Positions 25,505 to 33,594 of a stretch of DNA of 43,305 nt are shown here, piece after piece. Location: positions 1 through 43,305 of the forward strand of contig JAMDCW010000131.1 of the NCBI GenBank assembly GCA_023489405.1. Reading direction: 5' to 3'. Source of the DNA: Chloroflexota bacterium. GTDB taxonomy: Bacteria > Chloroflexota > UBA4733. Made by a program: the position numbers and the translations under genes. The first letter of the stretch is position 1; each line of letters starts with the position of its first letter. The notes under the pieces were generated by a model that was not told the DNA's origin, did no database searches, and saw nothing but the letters and a program-made list of their open reading frames with translations.

Positions 25505-25705
25505 TTATAGCTGGATGTTCTGTGGCTGACTAGCCGATCCTGCTGGATCTCCAGGAGACTGACTTTCAACTTCCTGTAATTTCCGGTGTAGTTCCGCAGC
25601 TTCCTGCCTAACTGACCGTATGACTCCATTAATCCAATAGAGATAGATAAAGAGAGCGATCCACAAGACTAAATAGGCGGCAACTAAATACCATAGGTTT
25701 GTCAT
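25505..25705 (-). CDS. ccmD: CcmD-like small membrane protein
   Basis: 66 residues with one N-terminal transmembrane helix (LWYLVAAYLVLWIALFIYLY) and a charged cytoplasmic tail with coiled-coil character (SVRQEAAELHRKLQEVESQ). CcmD proteins are defined by this layout and by position after ccmC. They help release holo-CcmE from the CcmABC complex. Identity rests on size, topology and position, six bases after ccmC. Confidence 0.8.
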   Translation of the reverse strand: MTNLWYLVAAYLVLWIALFIYLYWINGVIRSVRQEAAELHRKLQEVESQSPGDPAGSASQPQNIQL

Positions 25706-25711
25706 GGTTAC

Positions 25712-26440
25712 TCATTCTAGTTCTTCAGCCCGCTGTCGCAGTTCTCTCAAGTCATCGCGTACCGTCTCCAAACGGAGACGCTGAACAAACAACGCTACAC
25801 CAAGAATGGTAAACGCAAACACCGACACCAGCAGCGCTATAAGCATCGATGGAGCCAAATGGCCGGGAGCCAACACATCGGCTTGAGGATGAAGCGTTCG
25901 CCACCAGGATACTGAAAACTGTACGATTGGCACATCGATGAACGTAATGATGCCGACGATGGCGGCATAGCGCGGAGCACGTCCTTCATCGGCGGTGTAA
26001 GCACGCAAGAGCAGGTAAGCGAGATCCATAAACCAAAGGACGAGTGTCGTTGTCAAACGGGCATCCCATGTCCACCATACTCCCCAGACAGGACGCCCCC
26101 AGATCGACCCCGTAATTAATACGATAGTGGTAAACAATAGACCTATCTCAGCAGCAATGCGAGCGACACGATCCCATACTGGCCGGCCACGCCATAGATA
26201 GAGGACGCTCGCTACGAAAAGTACAAAGAAAGCAGCATACGCATTCCACGCCGTACCGACATGGACATAGAAGATGCGGAATACATTCCCTTCAACCGCA
26301 TCCTTCGGTGTCACCAAGAGCCCCAAGATCAGGGTCAACAAAATTCCTACGGCGCTCATCAGCGTGAGCAGGCCCCCCACGATGTATGCTAATGAACTGG
26401 AATGAGCACTTTTTAAATGTACTGCAGACTGCACGCTCAC
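25712..26440 (-). CDS. ccmC: Heme handling protein CcmC
   Basis: Loads heme onto CcmE at the outer face of the membrane. About 242 residues with six transmembrane helices. The WWD-type heme-binding loop is clear (WGRPVWGVWWTWDARLTTTL). Conserved His residues are present near YVHVGTAWNAYAAF and in the loop around WWRTLHPQADVL. GTG 26440 has AAAGGAGG four bases upstream. An ATG at 26473 overlapping the ccmB stop (ATGA) is an alternative that adds 11 residues. Confidence 0.94.
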   Translation of the reverse strand: MSVQSAVHLKSAHSSSLAYIVGGLLTLMSAVGILLTLILGLLVTPKDAVEGNVFRIFYVHVGTAWNAYAAFFVLFVASVLYLWRGRPVWDRVARIAAEIGLLFTTIVLITGSIWGRPVWGVWWTWDARLTTTLVLWFMDLAYLLLRAYTADEGRAPRYAAIVGIITFIDVPIVQFSVSWWRTLHPQADVLAPGHLAPSMLIALLVSVFAFTILGVALFVQRLRLETVRDDLRELRQRAEELE

Positions 26441-26469
26441 TGGGCCTCCTTTACAACCTCCACTGATGA

Positions 26470-27222
26470 TCATCTATCAAAAACGTTGTCCGCTACAGCT
26501 AATGTAATAAAGAAAAACAGCCCGGTATACGCACATGCGAGTTGTAACCATGGGTGGCTGAGTGCGGGTGGCTGAGCCACGAGTGATTGGCTCACCTCTT
26601 CAACGGAAGCGATGATTAAAGGCACGCTGATAGGCAACAACAACAGAGGTAATAGGAGCTCTCGGGCTCGGGCTTCAGCGCTCAGCGCACTAAAAAGAGT
26701 ACCGAGCGTACTAAATCCCAACGTTCCAACGAAGAAGCTCGCGAGAATGAGAGGCTTCCAGAGAGGTGCGTTAAAGAGCAAAGCACCAATCGGTAAAACT
26801 ATCAACTCCATTGCACACATGAGGATGACATTGATCCCCACCTTTGCGAAGAGCAAGGCCGAACGGTTCACGGGACTCACAAGCAGGCCTTCAAGTTCAC
26901 CACGATCACCAGCAACAGGGAAAGCTCGCTGAAAACCGAGCATGCCACCGAAGATGATGGCAGTCCACAGCACGCCGCTCAAGACATCGCCTGGAGGATT
27001 GGGATGGAGATCAAAAGCAAAACTAAAGATGAGAACGATGAGGAGAGAGAACACCACCATGGTTACCGGTGTTTCACGCCCTCGCCAAGCACTACGGATC
27101 TCAGCTTGCAAAAGTGCCCACCACTGTTGCAGAGCAGCGCCAGCGATCATCTGGGTGGAGAGTGCGGGAGGAGAATCAACGTGCGAGGTTGCCACGAGAG
27201 CTTCTCTCATATGCTGATTCAA
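26470..27222 (-). CDS. ccmB: Heme exporter permease subunit CcmB
   Basis: Membrane subunit of the CcmAB ABC module, which uses ATP to release heme-loaded CcmE from CcmC. 250 residues with six hydrophobic segments. FQRAFPVAGDRGELEGLLVS is the characteristic CcmB segment, and LFSALSAEARARELLLPLLL is also family-typical. The start overlaps the end of ccmA by 47 bp; a later Met (MREALV, four codons in) is an alternative. The stop overlaps a possible ccmC start by 4 bp. Confidence 0.94.
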   Translation of the reverse strand: MNQHMREALVATSHVDSPPALSTQMIAGAALQQWWALLQAEIRSAWRGRETPVTMVVFSLLIVLIFSFAFDLHPNPPGDVLSGVLWTAIIFGGMLGFQRAFPVAGDRGELEGLLVSPVNRSALLFAKVGINVILMCAMELIVLPIGALLFNAPLWKPLILASFFVGTLGFSTLGTLFSALSAEARARELLLPLLLLPISVPLIIASVEEVSQSLVAQPPALSHPWLQLACAYTGLFFFITLAVADNVFDR

Positions 27223-27925
27223 TCATTTCTACTGAGACTGCTTGGCTCGGGTTATCGAAAACCAGCCTTCCTCCAACAATGACGAGTACGCGATCCGACA
27301 ACCGCTGTGCTTGTTCGATCCGATGCGAAGTAAACAGGACCGTCGCCCTACTCTTCTCTACTATATCTACAAGAACTTGCTCGAATCGACCGAGGGCTAA
27401 CGGGTCAAGTCCGGATTCAGGTTCGTCCAGCAGCAACAATCGAGGCTGGCCTAGCAATGCCCGTGCTAAAGCGAGTCTTTGTACCATGCCACGCGAAAAA
27501 AAGGCAACGCGACGATGCGCAGCATCAATAAGACCAACAGACTGGAGCAGACGCTCAGTATCCTCCTTGGACCAGGGAAGAGCGTGAAGAGCAGCGCTCA
27601 ACGTGAGATTCTCAGCAGCAGTAAGCTGGCTGTAGAATAAAGAGTGGTGAGCGACATACCCAATCAGTTGACGGACTTCGTGCCCATTACTACCTATGGG
27701 CCATCCAAAAACACGAACAACACCGGAATCGGGAGACAGCAAAGTGGCGAGAATACGCAGGATGGTGGTCTTTCCAGCACCATTTGGACCAAGAAGCGCT
27801 ATCCGCTCTCCGACCTCTACCGAGACAGAGAAATTCCTGACTACAAGCTGGGCGCCATAGCGTTTCATCAGCCGCTGCACATCCACAGCGAGTGGGGATG
27901 GAGCTATAGTTATTGATGTATCCAC
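27176..27925 (-). CDS. ccmA: Cytochrome c maturation ABC ATPase CcmA
   Basis: ATPase subunit of the CcmABCD complex. 249 residues with Walker A LLGPNGAGKTTILR, a Q-loop region, an ABC signature in variant form (FFSRGMVQRLALARALL), Walker B PRLLLLDEPESGLDP and the switch His in FTSHRIEQA. The SRGMxQR signature is usual for CcmA. GTG 27925 is the start, and the gene overlaps the CcmI-like gene by 16 bp. Confidence 0.94.
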   Translation of the reverse strand: MDTSITIAPSPLAVDVQRLMKRYGAQLVVRNFSVSVEVGERIALLGPNGAGKTTILRILATLLSPDSGVVRVFGWPIGSNGHEVRQLIGYVAHHSLFYSQLTAAENLTLSAALHALPWSKEDTERLLQSVGLIDAAHRRVAFFSRGMVQRLALARALLGQPRLLLLDEPESGLDPLALGRFEQVLVDIVEKSRATVLFTSHRIEQAQRLSDRVLVIVGGRLVFDNPSQAVSVEMIESAYERSSRGNLAR

Positions 27926-29085
27926 GTCTGCCCTGCATCCCTACTGAAATATAAATTGCCTTGATTATCGAGGGCAATTACCGTGTCGGCTGAATGTTGA
28001 TTAACTGCTACTGCCCGAAGGGGAACTGACAAAGGAGCCGCGAACCAGCTTCCCCCTCCATCTCTGGAGGTATACAAGCCATCATTGGTAGCTGCCAACA
28101 ACAGTCCGTGGAACACCTGTCCCTGAGGCCCGATGGATTGATCGGCCGTTGCCGCATAGACGACTGCATGCACTGGGGTTTGGGGTAACAGCCCGTTGAC
28201 TAAGCCGTTAGCAAGCGCCCACGTTTTCCCTTCGTCAGTGCTCACTTCGACGCCTCGCGAGGTAGCTGCTACAAGCAAAGGGTGAACACCTGGAACGATA
28301 GCGAGCGATGCAATACCATTTGGAAGCGTGCCAAGATGAAGCGGTTGCCATGTCTGACCGCCGTCCTGAGACTGGACGAGCGCACCATCGCTAAGAATTG
28401 CCCCCACCCCTTTCCCAGAGGGGAGTGGGAAGAGGGATTCAAGCCGCCGAAATTCAGAAGGTAACTGATGTTGGATCCACGTTTTCCCGCCATTGTTGCT
28501 AACAGCAAGCAGTTGTCTAGAGGCTATGAGCAGACGATCGGGCTGAGAAGGATCAAAGGCCAGTGCAGCAGCACCAGGAATAGGGCTCTTGGTCCACGGG
28601 CTAGCAGAAGTGCTACTGGAGTGTGCAGTTGCAAAGAGCAACCCTGCTGAAACGATCACCAAAATGGCGGCGAACGTACTGCCAATGACCAGCCGGCGAG
28701 GAGCATGGGCCCTCACCATTCGAGGTCCTCTTTGGGGCATAGGAGAGCCGTGAGAAGACTTTACAGGTACATGGCCGCGCCGGGCAGCAATTGCACGTTC
28801 AAGCGCTTCTTCTCTATCTCGCTCTTGCTGTTCAATTAAGCGAAGTAATGCCAGGGCCTGATGAGCATAACGCTCACGCAGAGGAAAATAATCCTCATCA
28901 TTCAGTTTCCCTAAGTCACGTTCTAAGTCTAGCTCTCGTAGCGCCAGGAGCGCAGCGTCATGTCGATCATAGAGCTGATCAGTTCCGGGATCCTCTGGCC
29001 ATGGGACACTCGCCCGACTGAAAATGGGATGGAGGACAAATGCTCCTAGAGTGACCGTAAGTACGACAAACGCTACGAGTATCAT
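27910..29085 (-). CDS. CcmI-like membrane protein fused to an Asp-box beta-propeller
   Basis: 391 residues in two parts. The first (about 1-150) is CcmI-like: an N-terminal helix (MILVAFVVLTVTLGAFVL), a charged helical region (ALLALRELDLERDLGKLNDE) as in CcmI/CycH N-termini, and a second helix (STFAAILVIVSAGLLFAT). The second part (about 165-391) has five Asp-box turns: SNNGGKTW (196), SQDGGQTW (239), STDEGKTW (282), SRDGGGSW (340) and SRDAGQTW (381), implying a beta-propeller outside the membrane. Normal CcmI carries TPR repeats there to hold the apocytochrome, so the propeller may replace them (inference). It overlaps ccmH by 4 bp and ccmA by 16 bp. Confidence 0.85.
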   Translation of the reverse strand: MILVAFVVLTVTLGAFVLHPIFSRASVPWPEDPGTDQLYDRHDAALLALRELDLERDLGKLNDEDYFPLRERYAHQALALLRLIEQQERDREEALERAIAARRGHVPVKSSHGSPMPQRGPRMVRAHAPRRLVIGSTFAAILVIVSAGLLFATAHSSSTSASPWTKSPIPGAAALAFDPSQPDRLLIASRQLLAVSNNGGKTWIQHQLPSEFRRLESLFPLPSGKGVGAILSDGALVQSQDGGQTWQPLHLGTLPNGIASLAIVPGVHPLLVAATSRGVEVSTDEGKTWALANGLVNGLLPQTPVHAVVYAATADQSIGPQGQVFHGLLLAATNDGLYTSRDGGGSWFAAPLSVPLRAVAVNQHSADTVIALDNQGNLYFSRDAGQTWIHQ

Positions 29086-29648
29086 CGGTGAGCTCCACCG
29101 TCGTGCGCCGGCATGTGGGTAGCCCCCGAACTATCCGAGCTATTGATTTTTTCTGAATCTGAAGCGGTTGAGCGTCCTGTCGGGATAGGGGATTGCAGGC
29201 GCACCTCAGTCATCAGCGCATCAGGATCATTCGGGTCATCTGAAGCGGCATGAACCCATCGAACGGCAGCAAAGCTGATGCCGAAGAGGCTCACAGCTAA
29301 AACAACGAGAGGAACAAGCCATATACCCAAGGTAATGCCACGTTTAGGAGGGTTAAGAAGAATACCAGGACCATAGCGCGCAACAAAGTACTGGCGTATC
29401 TGGGTATCAGTCCATCCCTCCTTAACCTGCTGCTCAATGATGTGTCGCATTTCAATCGCCAGCACTGATGGTGAGTCTGCGACTGTTTCACCCTGGCAAA
29501 TAGGGCAAGCAAGCTGCTCTTCAATAAGCCGAGCTCGTTGTGCTGGCGTGGGGGCAATAGATGACGAATGGTCAGATAGCAAAGATGCTAGAGCGATGGC
29601 AGTCAAAACGAGCAAGACAGCACTGAGCCACAATGCGTTACGCTTCAC
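29082..29648 (-). CDS. ccmH: Cytochrome c maturation thiol protein CcmH
   Basis: 188 residues. An N-terminal helix precedes a three-helix domain with the thiol motif LACPICQGE (Cys48, Cys51; the family usually has LRCxxCQ). ADSPSVLAIEMRHIIEQQVK and FVARYGPGILLNPP are typical. A second helix follows, then a charged tail. It keeps the apocytochrome CXXCH thiols reduced for CcmF. I chose GTG 29648 with AGGGAAG eight bases upstream; it overlaps the end of ccmF by 11 bp. The frame extends eight codons further into ccmF. Confidence 0.92.
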   Translation of the reverse strand: MKRNALWLSAVLLVLTAIALASLLSDHSSSIAPTPAQRARLIEEQLACPICQGETVADSPSVLAIEMRHIIEQQVKEGWTDTQIRQYFVARYGPGILLNPPKRGITLGIWLVPLVVLAVSLFGISFAAVRWVHAASDDPNDPDALMTEVRLQSPIPTGRSTASDSEKINSSDSSGATHMPAHDGGAHR

Positions 29649-31635
29649 TAGCCACACTTCCCTGTTCGACACGAGGAGTAAACAAACGCGGTTGCCGGCG
29701 AGCGGGCCAACCGAGTATCAGGACGCCAATCCCGAAGAGCACTGCGCCGATCCAGAGAAGCGAGACTTGTGGATTAATGAACACGCGCAGGTCAATGGCT
29801 CCTTGTGGGGTAATGCTTGTTACCAAGACATAGACATCGTCCAGCCACGGGAATGTAGTCATAATGCTTATCCTCGATACGGGTTGAGAGTTCCAGTGAG
29901 CATATACACGCTTTTCCGGTTGAACGTATCCTAGTAATGAGTTATTGTGGCGAACAGCTATCGCGGCAGCCTCAGCCACATAGTCGGTTCCTCGCGTACT
30001 ACTCACGCCAACGTACTGCAGCGTGTACGATCCAACTCGGAGACTCTGTCCAGGAGTCAACTCTCGCTCGGCTGATTGCTGAAAAGTTGAACCAATCACA
30101 CCAACAGCAAGGATGAGAATCGCGAAATGCACGACATAGCTCCCCAAGCGACGACGTTCTTTTAGCCAAACTCCTGTCAGCGCTACGCGGATACCATCCC
30201 CACTCTGTCGACGTGCCTGGGCACCCCGGCTGATTTCTATGGCAGTTGCTATAGCGGTGAGCGCACAGGCACCGTAAGCCAGTGGGGCGAGTCCACGGGG
30301 CATACCCATCACCAAGAGCACTACGGTAACAGCACCTCCGGCGAGGAGCGGCAGAGTAAATGCCTGCCAAAAGCGCTGGCCTGAAGTACGACGCCAAGCG
30401 AGTAGGGGACCTACCCCCATCAGCAGTAGGATGATACAGAAGATCGGCGTATCAACTTGAACATAGTACGAAGCTCCGACTCCAATTTTCGCTCCTTTGA
30501 GCGCCTCGGTGACGATAGGGAAAATGGTTCCCCAAAAGATTGCGACGATCGATGAGGCAAGGAGCATATTATTGAGCAGAAAAGCACTCTCTCGGGCAGC
30601 AAGGCTATCGAACCGCCCGCGCGAGCGCAGCAACGGGAGCCGCCAGGCGATGAGGGCGAGGACGCCTACAAGCACAATACCTAGAAAGGTAAAGAACAGT
30701 GGTCCTACGGATGACTCTGCAAACGCATGAACAGAAGTAATCACACCGCTACCGACGATGAACATACCGAACACGGCGAGGGCAAAACCAGCAGTGGCGA
30801 GGACGATATTCCATACCCGGAGCATTCCGCGCCGCTCCTGAACCATCAGGGAGTGGAGCAATGCTGTCGCGACGAGCCAGGGCAAGAGAGCGACATTTTC
30901 AACAGGATCCCACCCCCAGTAACCACCCCAGCCAAGTACGTGGTACGCCCACCAAGCCCCAGCGATAAGACCACATCCCTGAATCGTCCACGCTACCAAG
31001 GTCCAGCGCCGCAAAGCCTTCAGCCAAAGACTGCCCATTTCACCATGAATCAATCCTGCTACGGCAAAGGCGAAAGGCACCGTGAACGCCATGTAACCTG
31101 TGAGAAGGAGCGGCGGATGGAAGCTCATCGCTTCATCTTGGAGCAAGGGATTTAACCCTTGACCATCGCTAGGAGTTGTTGATAGGACGTTGAAGGGATT
31201 TGCACTGGTGAGGAGAACGACGAGGAAAAAGGATTCAACGAGGCTGAGCACGGCGAGCACAAGCCCTAATGTCGCTGATTCTCGCCGGCGCTGGACCCAG
31301 AATACCGCCGCTGTGATCCAAGAAAGCATGACCGTCCTGAATAAAAGGGAACCGGCTTGTCCTCCCCAAAAAGCGCTCACAATGGCCCGCGTTGACATGG
31401 AGCGGTTAGAAACTTGAGCAACGAAAGCTACCTGGAATTGGTGCGTCAGTAAAAGTCCCCAGAGTACCAACGCACAGAAAGTGAGGAGGGCGGTCGCTGA
31501 GAGAGCAGCGCGCACTGCGCTAAGGCGGAGCTCAGATACGCCGCGGATGTGTGCAATTCCACCACCAACTGCACTAAATAGAGAGAAGGCGAGCGCAACA
31601 GCAAGAGCAAGCGACGCAACGGATGGTATGCTCAT
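29638..31635 (-). CDS. ccmF: Cytochrome c heme ligase subunit CcmF
   Basis: Catalyses heme attachment to apocytochrome c together with CcmH and CcmI. 665 residues and about 15 transmembrane helices, normal for CcmF. The WWD heme-handling motif is present (GWGGYWGWDPVENVALLPW, 235-253). Conserved His-containing loops include SFHPPLLLTGYMAF (His173) and GSGVITSVHAFAESSVGPLF. The C-terminal extracytoplasmic domain begins around the ELTPGQSLRVGSYTLQY segment. It follows ccmE by 3 bp. Confidence 0.96.
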   Translation of the reverse strand: MSIPSVASLALAVALAFSLFSAVGGGIAHIRGVSELRLSAVRAALSATALLTFCALVLWGLLLTHQFQVAFVAQVSNRSMSTRAIVSAFWGGQAGSLLFRTVMLSWITAAVFWVQRRRESATLGLVLAVLSLVESFFLVVLLTSANPFNVLSTTPSDGQGLNPLLQDEAMSFHPPLLLTGYMAFTVPFAFAVAGLIHGEMGSLWLKALRRWTLVAWTIQGCGLIAGAWWAYHVLGWGGYWGWDPVENVALLPWLVATALLHSLMVQERRGMLRVWNIVLATAGFALAVFGMFIVGSGVITSVHAFAESSVGPLFFTFLGIVLVGVLALIAWRLPLLRSRGRFDSLAARESAFLLNNMLLASSIVAIFWGTIFPIVTEALKGAKIGVGASYYVQVDTPIFCIILLLMGVGPLLAWRRTSGQRFWQAFTLPLLAGGAVTVVLLVMGMPRGLAPLAYGACALTAIATAIEISRGAQARRQSGDGIRVALTGVWLKERRRLGSYVVHFAILILAVGVIGSTFQQSAERELTPGQSLRVGSYTLQYVGVSSTRGTDYVAEAAAIAVRHNNSLLGYVQPEKRVYAHWNSQPVSRISIMTTFPWLDDVYVLVTSITPQGAIDLRVFINPQVSLLWIGAVLFGIGVLILGWPARRQPRLFTPRVEQGSVASEA

Positions 31636-31638
31636 GTC

Positions 31639-32154
31639 CTAGGGATTACCCCCACTTCCCTTACCTGCTTGTGCAGTGGCTTGGGCATCTGCAGCGGCAA
31701 AGCGAGCATCGTGCTTCACGATAATTTGGGAAGCTTTGAATACACCATCCGACTGTAAAGCCCCTTCGACAATGGCATCTTGATAGTGCCCATCGCGGGC
31801 ATAGCCAAACATGTCCGGCACAACACCGGTATAGACTACGGGTAATCGGCTGCCATTCTTATCAGTCATTTCGAATCGCAATGTCTGCGTTTTGGCGTTC
31901 CAGTGAATCGATCCGTCTGCAGCACGTCCACCGATGCGAACAATCTGGCCATATGCTGCAGGTCCTTTAGCGCGGAGCTGACCTACCGTCAAATAATATT
32001 CAGCACTCGCTTTCGTAGCTGTAAAGACGAGATACAACAGCGTGAGGGCTGCTGCCACACCGGCAGCAACCACCTTCCAGGATAATGGCTGCCGGCTAGG
32101 ATGCTTCTTCTGTGCCAGGCCGTACGGTTCTACAGGGAGATTACGCACTCCCAT
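31639..32154 (-). CDS. ccmE: Heme chaperone CcmE with Phe in the heme-ligand Tyr position
   Basis: Carries heme from CcmC to CcmF. 171 residues: a basic cytoplasmic N-terminus, one anchor helix (VVAAGVAAALTLLYLVFTAT) and an OB-fold domain (TVGQLRAKG, VRIGGRAADGSI, VVYTGVVPDMF). The heme-binding segment reads IIVKHDARF. His148 matches the covalent heme-binding His of the classic HxxxY motif, but the Tyr is Phe152. The tail is Ala-rich. It is read before ccmF on the same transcript. Confidence 0.93.
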   Translation of the reverse strand: MGVRNLPVEPYGLAQKKHPSRQPLSWKVVAAGVAAALTLLYLVFTATKASAEYYLTVGQLRAKGPAAYGQIVRIGGRAADGSIHWNAKTQTLRFEMTDKNGSRLPVVYTGVVPDMFGYARDGHYQDAIVEGALQSDGVFKASQIIVKHDARFAAADAQATAQAGKGSGGNP

Positions 32155-32233
32155 TAACTGCTCCTTTCTTCGATGAGCAGCGCTTCATCTTCATGCTAAC
32201 CATTCGATCACCAAATTCTAGGGCATCTGCCCT

Positions 32234-32701
32234 CTAGGAAGTCGCTCCGTAGCTGACATCAAAGATTACTTGCAAGATCACCGCGAGTGCTGAAACCGCC
32301 AGGCCCAGTACGAGTACAACGTACGGCGCTGAAAGCCAGTGTGGTAGGTGTTTTTGCCGGTGCGTTCGCCGCGCCAGACCAGAAGCAATAACCATCATAA
32401 TGACAGAGAGCAACACTTTCAGCGCGAGGATTACGGCATAGATACGATGAAGGTGAGGCTGTGATAGCCGATCAAAGGTCAGTATGGCACCTGTAAATAT
32501 TAGTACGATGCTACTCACCTGGCTCACCTCACGCATCTGATCGTTCACCAAAGAGAAGAGTAGGCGCTGTTGATCACTGTGCACTGCGGACTTCAGTGCC
32601 GGCTGCAATGCACCGATAAAAAAGATCATGCCTCCCACCCACGTAATAGCAGCGAGTAAGTGGAAAATTCTGATGATCACCAGGAGGAAAAGGCCAACCA
32701 C
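32234..32701 (-). CDS. Small CopD/DUF2269-like four-helix membrane protein
   Basis: 155 residues with four hydrophobic helices. The first contains IIRIFHLLAAITWVGGMIFF, the His-plus-WxGG pattern typical of CopD-like and DUF2269-type proteins, in which His residues may bind a metal or heme. It lies between the TlpA-like gene and ccmE, 10 bp after the former, and is probably part of the cytochrome-maturation transcript. The family match is by pattern only. Confidence 0.7.
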   Translation of the reverse strand: MVGLFLLVIIRIFHLLAAITWVGGMIFFIGALQPALKSAVHSDQQRLLFSLVNDQMREVSQVSSIVLIFTGAILTFDRLSQPHLHRIYAVILALKVLLSVIMMVIASGLARRTHRQKHLPHWLSAPYVVLVLGLAVSALAVILQVIFDVSYGATS

Positions 32702-32711
32702 CTGCCTTACC

Positions 32712-33290
32712 TTAGCTCCCTATCAACTGCTCAAGAAGCCTTGTCAGCTCCTTTTCGTCTACCGGACCAATCCAGTGATCTACGACCTGACCTTCTTTGT
32801 TCAAAAGAAATGTCTCAGGTACACCAGTAATCCCGTAGTCAATCGCAATATGGCCTGATGGATCTTCTGCTACCGGATAGGCGACGTTATGGTCCTTGAG
32901 AAATGTGACAGCGTTAGCTCGTGTATCCCATACATCAATGCCGAGAAAAACTACGCGGGCGTGGAAAGCCTGCCATACTTTTTGTAGAGCAGGTACTTCT
33001 GTCTGGCAAGGAATACACCAGGAAGCCCAAAAGTTGATCAAGATGGGCTTTCCGCGCTCATTGTAAAGGTTAAAGGTCTGGCCGGAAAATAACTGGAGAT
33101 GGAAAGATCGAGCCTTATAAGGAGGTTCGACCATAATCAGTTGTCCGGTTCCAAAAACCTGGGCCGCACCGCGCCCTCCAGAGAGAAGACCGCCGCTCGT
33201 AGCGAGGCTCTGATGAGCCAATGCCCAACCGCCGAGGCCTAAAAAGATCAAAATTACGAGCAGCGCTCCACCTAGCAGAGCAATTCGCAT
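32712..33290 (-). CDS. TlpA/ResA-like membrane-anchored thiol-disulfide oxidoreductase
   Basis: 192 residues. An N-terminal anchor (LLGGALLVILIFLGLGGWAL) is followed by a thioredoxin fold facing outward. The active site is WCIPC (Cys92, Cys95) in ILINFWASWCIPCQTEVPAL. The cis-Pro segment is YGITGVPETFLLNKEGQVV, and the segment before the active site (SGQTFNLYNERGKPILINFW) fits the ResA/CcmG group. It is the first gene of the ccm transcript and probably reduces CcmH or apocytochrome thiols. Confidence 0.92.
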   Translation of the reverse strand: MRIALLGGALLVILIFLGLGGWALAHQSLATSGGLLSGGRGAAQVFGTGQLIMVEPPYKARSFHLQLFSGQTFNLYNERGKPILINFWASWCIPCQTEVPALQKVWQAFHARVVFLGIDVWDTRANAVTFLKDHNVAYPVAEDPSGHIAIDYGITGVPETFLLNKEGQVVDHWIGPVDEKELTRLLEQLIGS

Positions 33291-33594
33291 CAGCAGACCC
33301 GCTTCATCTTGTTGTAGATACCACTACACAGTGGAGAAAAACCTTGGAATAGTTTTACCGATTTACTGCTCCCACTGTTACCGGCAGGGGATAGTGCACA
33401 GTCTATATCTTTTCTGAGAGATTCCACCTACATGAAGATTCAACGGTAGCCGCCTACACACCTCTCGTACAATCATCGCTCAATGGCGTAGTATCATTTC
33501 AAGGATAAAGTGAATTGCAGAAGCGCTAAACTGCATGGAAACCGATCATTGTGTGATGCAGCCTTGATTGTGATTGTGAGGAAGCAGACAAAGG
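33291..33594. other. Divergent intergenic region (ccm operon / PMT gene)
   Basis: This 304-bp gap must hold the promoters of the minus-strand ccm operon and the plus-strand PMT-like gene. I see only weak -10 candidates (plus TACAAT near 33468, minus TATAGA near 33402) without good -35 partners, and a short palindrome (CCACT, ACAC, AGTGG near 33330). No gene is evident. Confidence 0.4.

Noticed and set aside
30727..31155. 142-codon plus-strand frame inside ccmF
   Set aside because: Shadow frame antisense to a clear ccmF, without a ribosome binding site.
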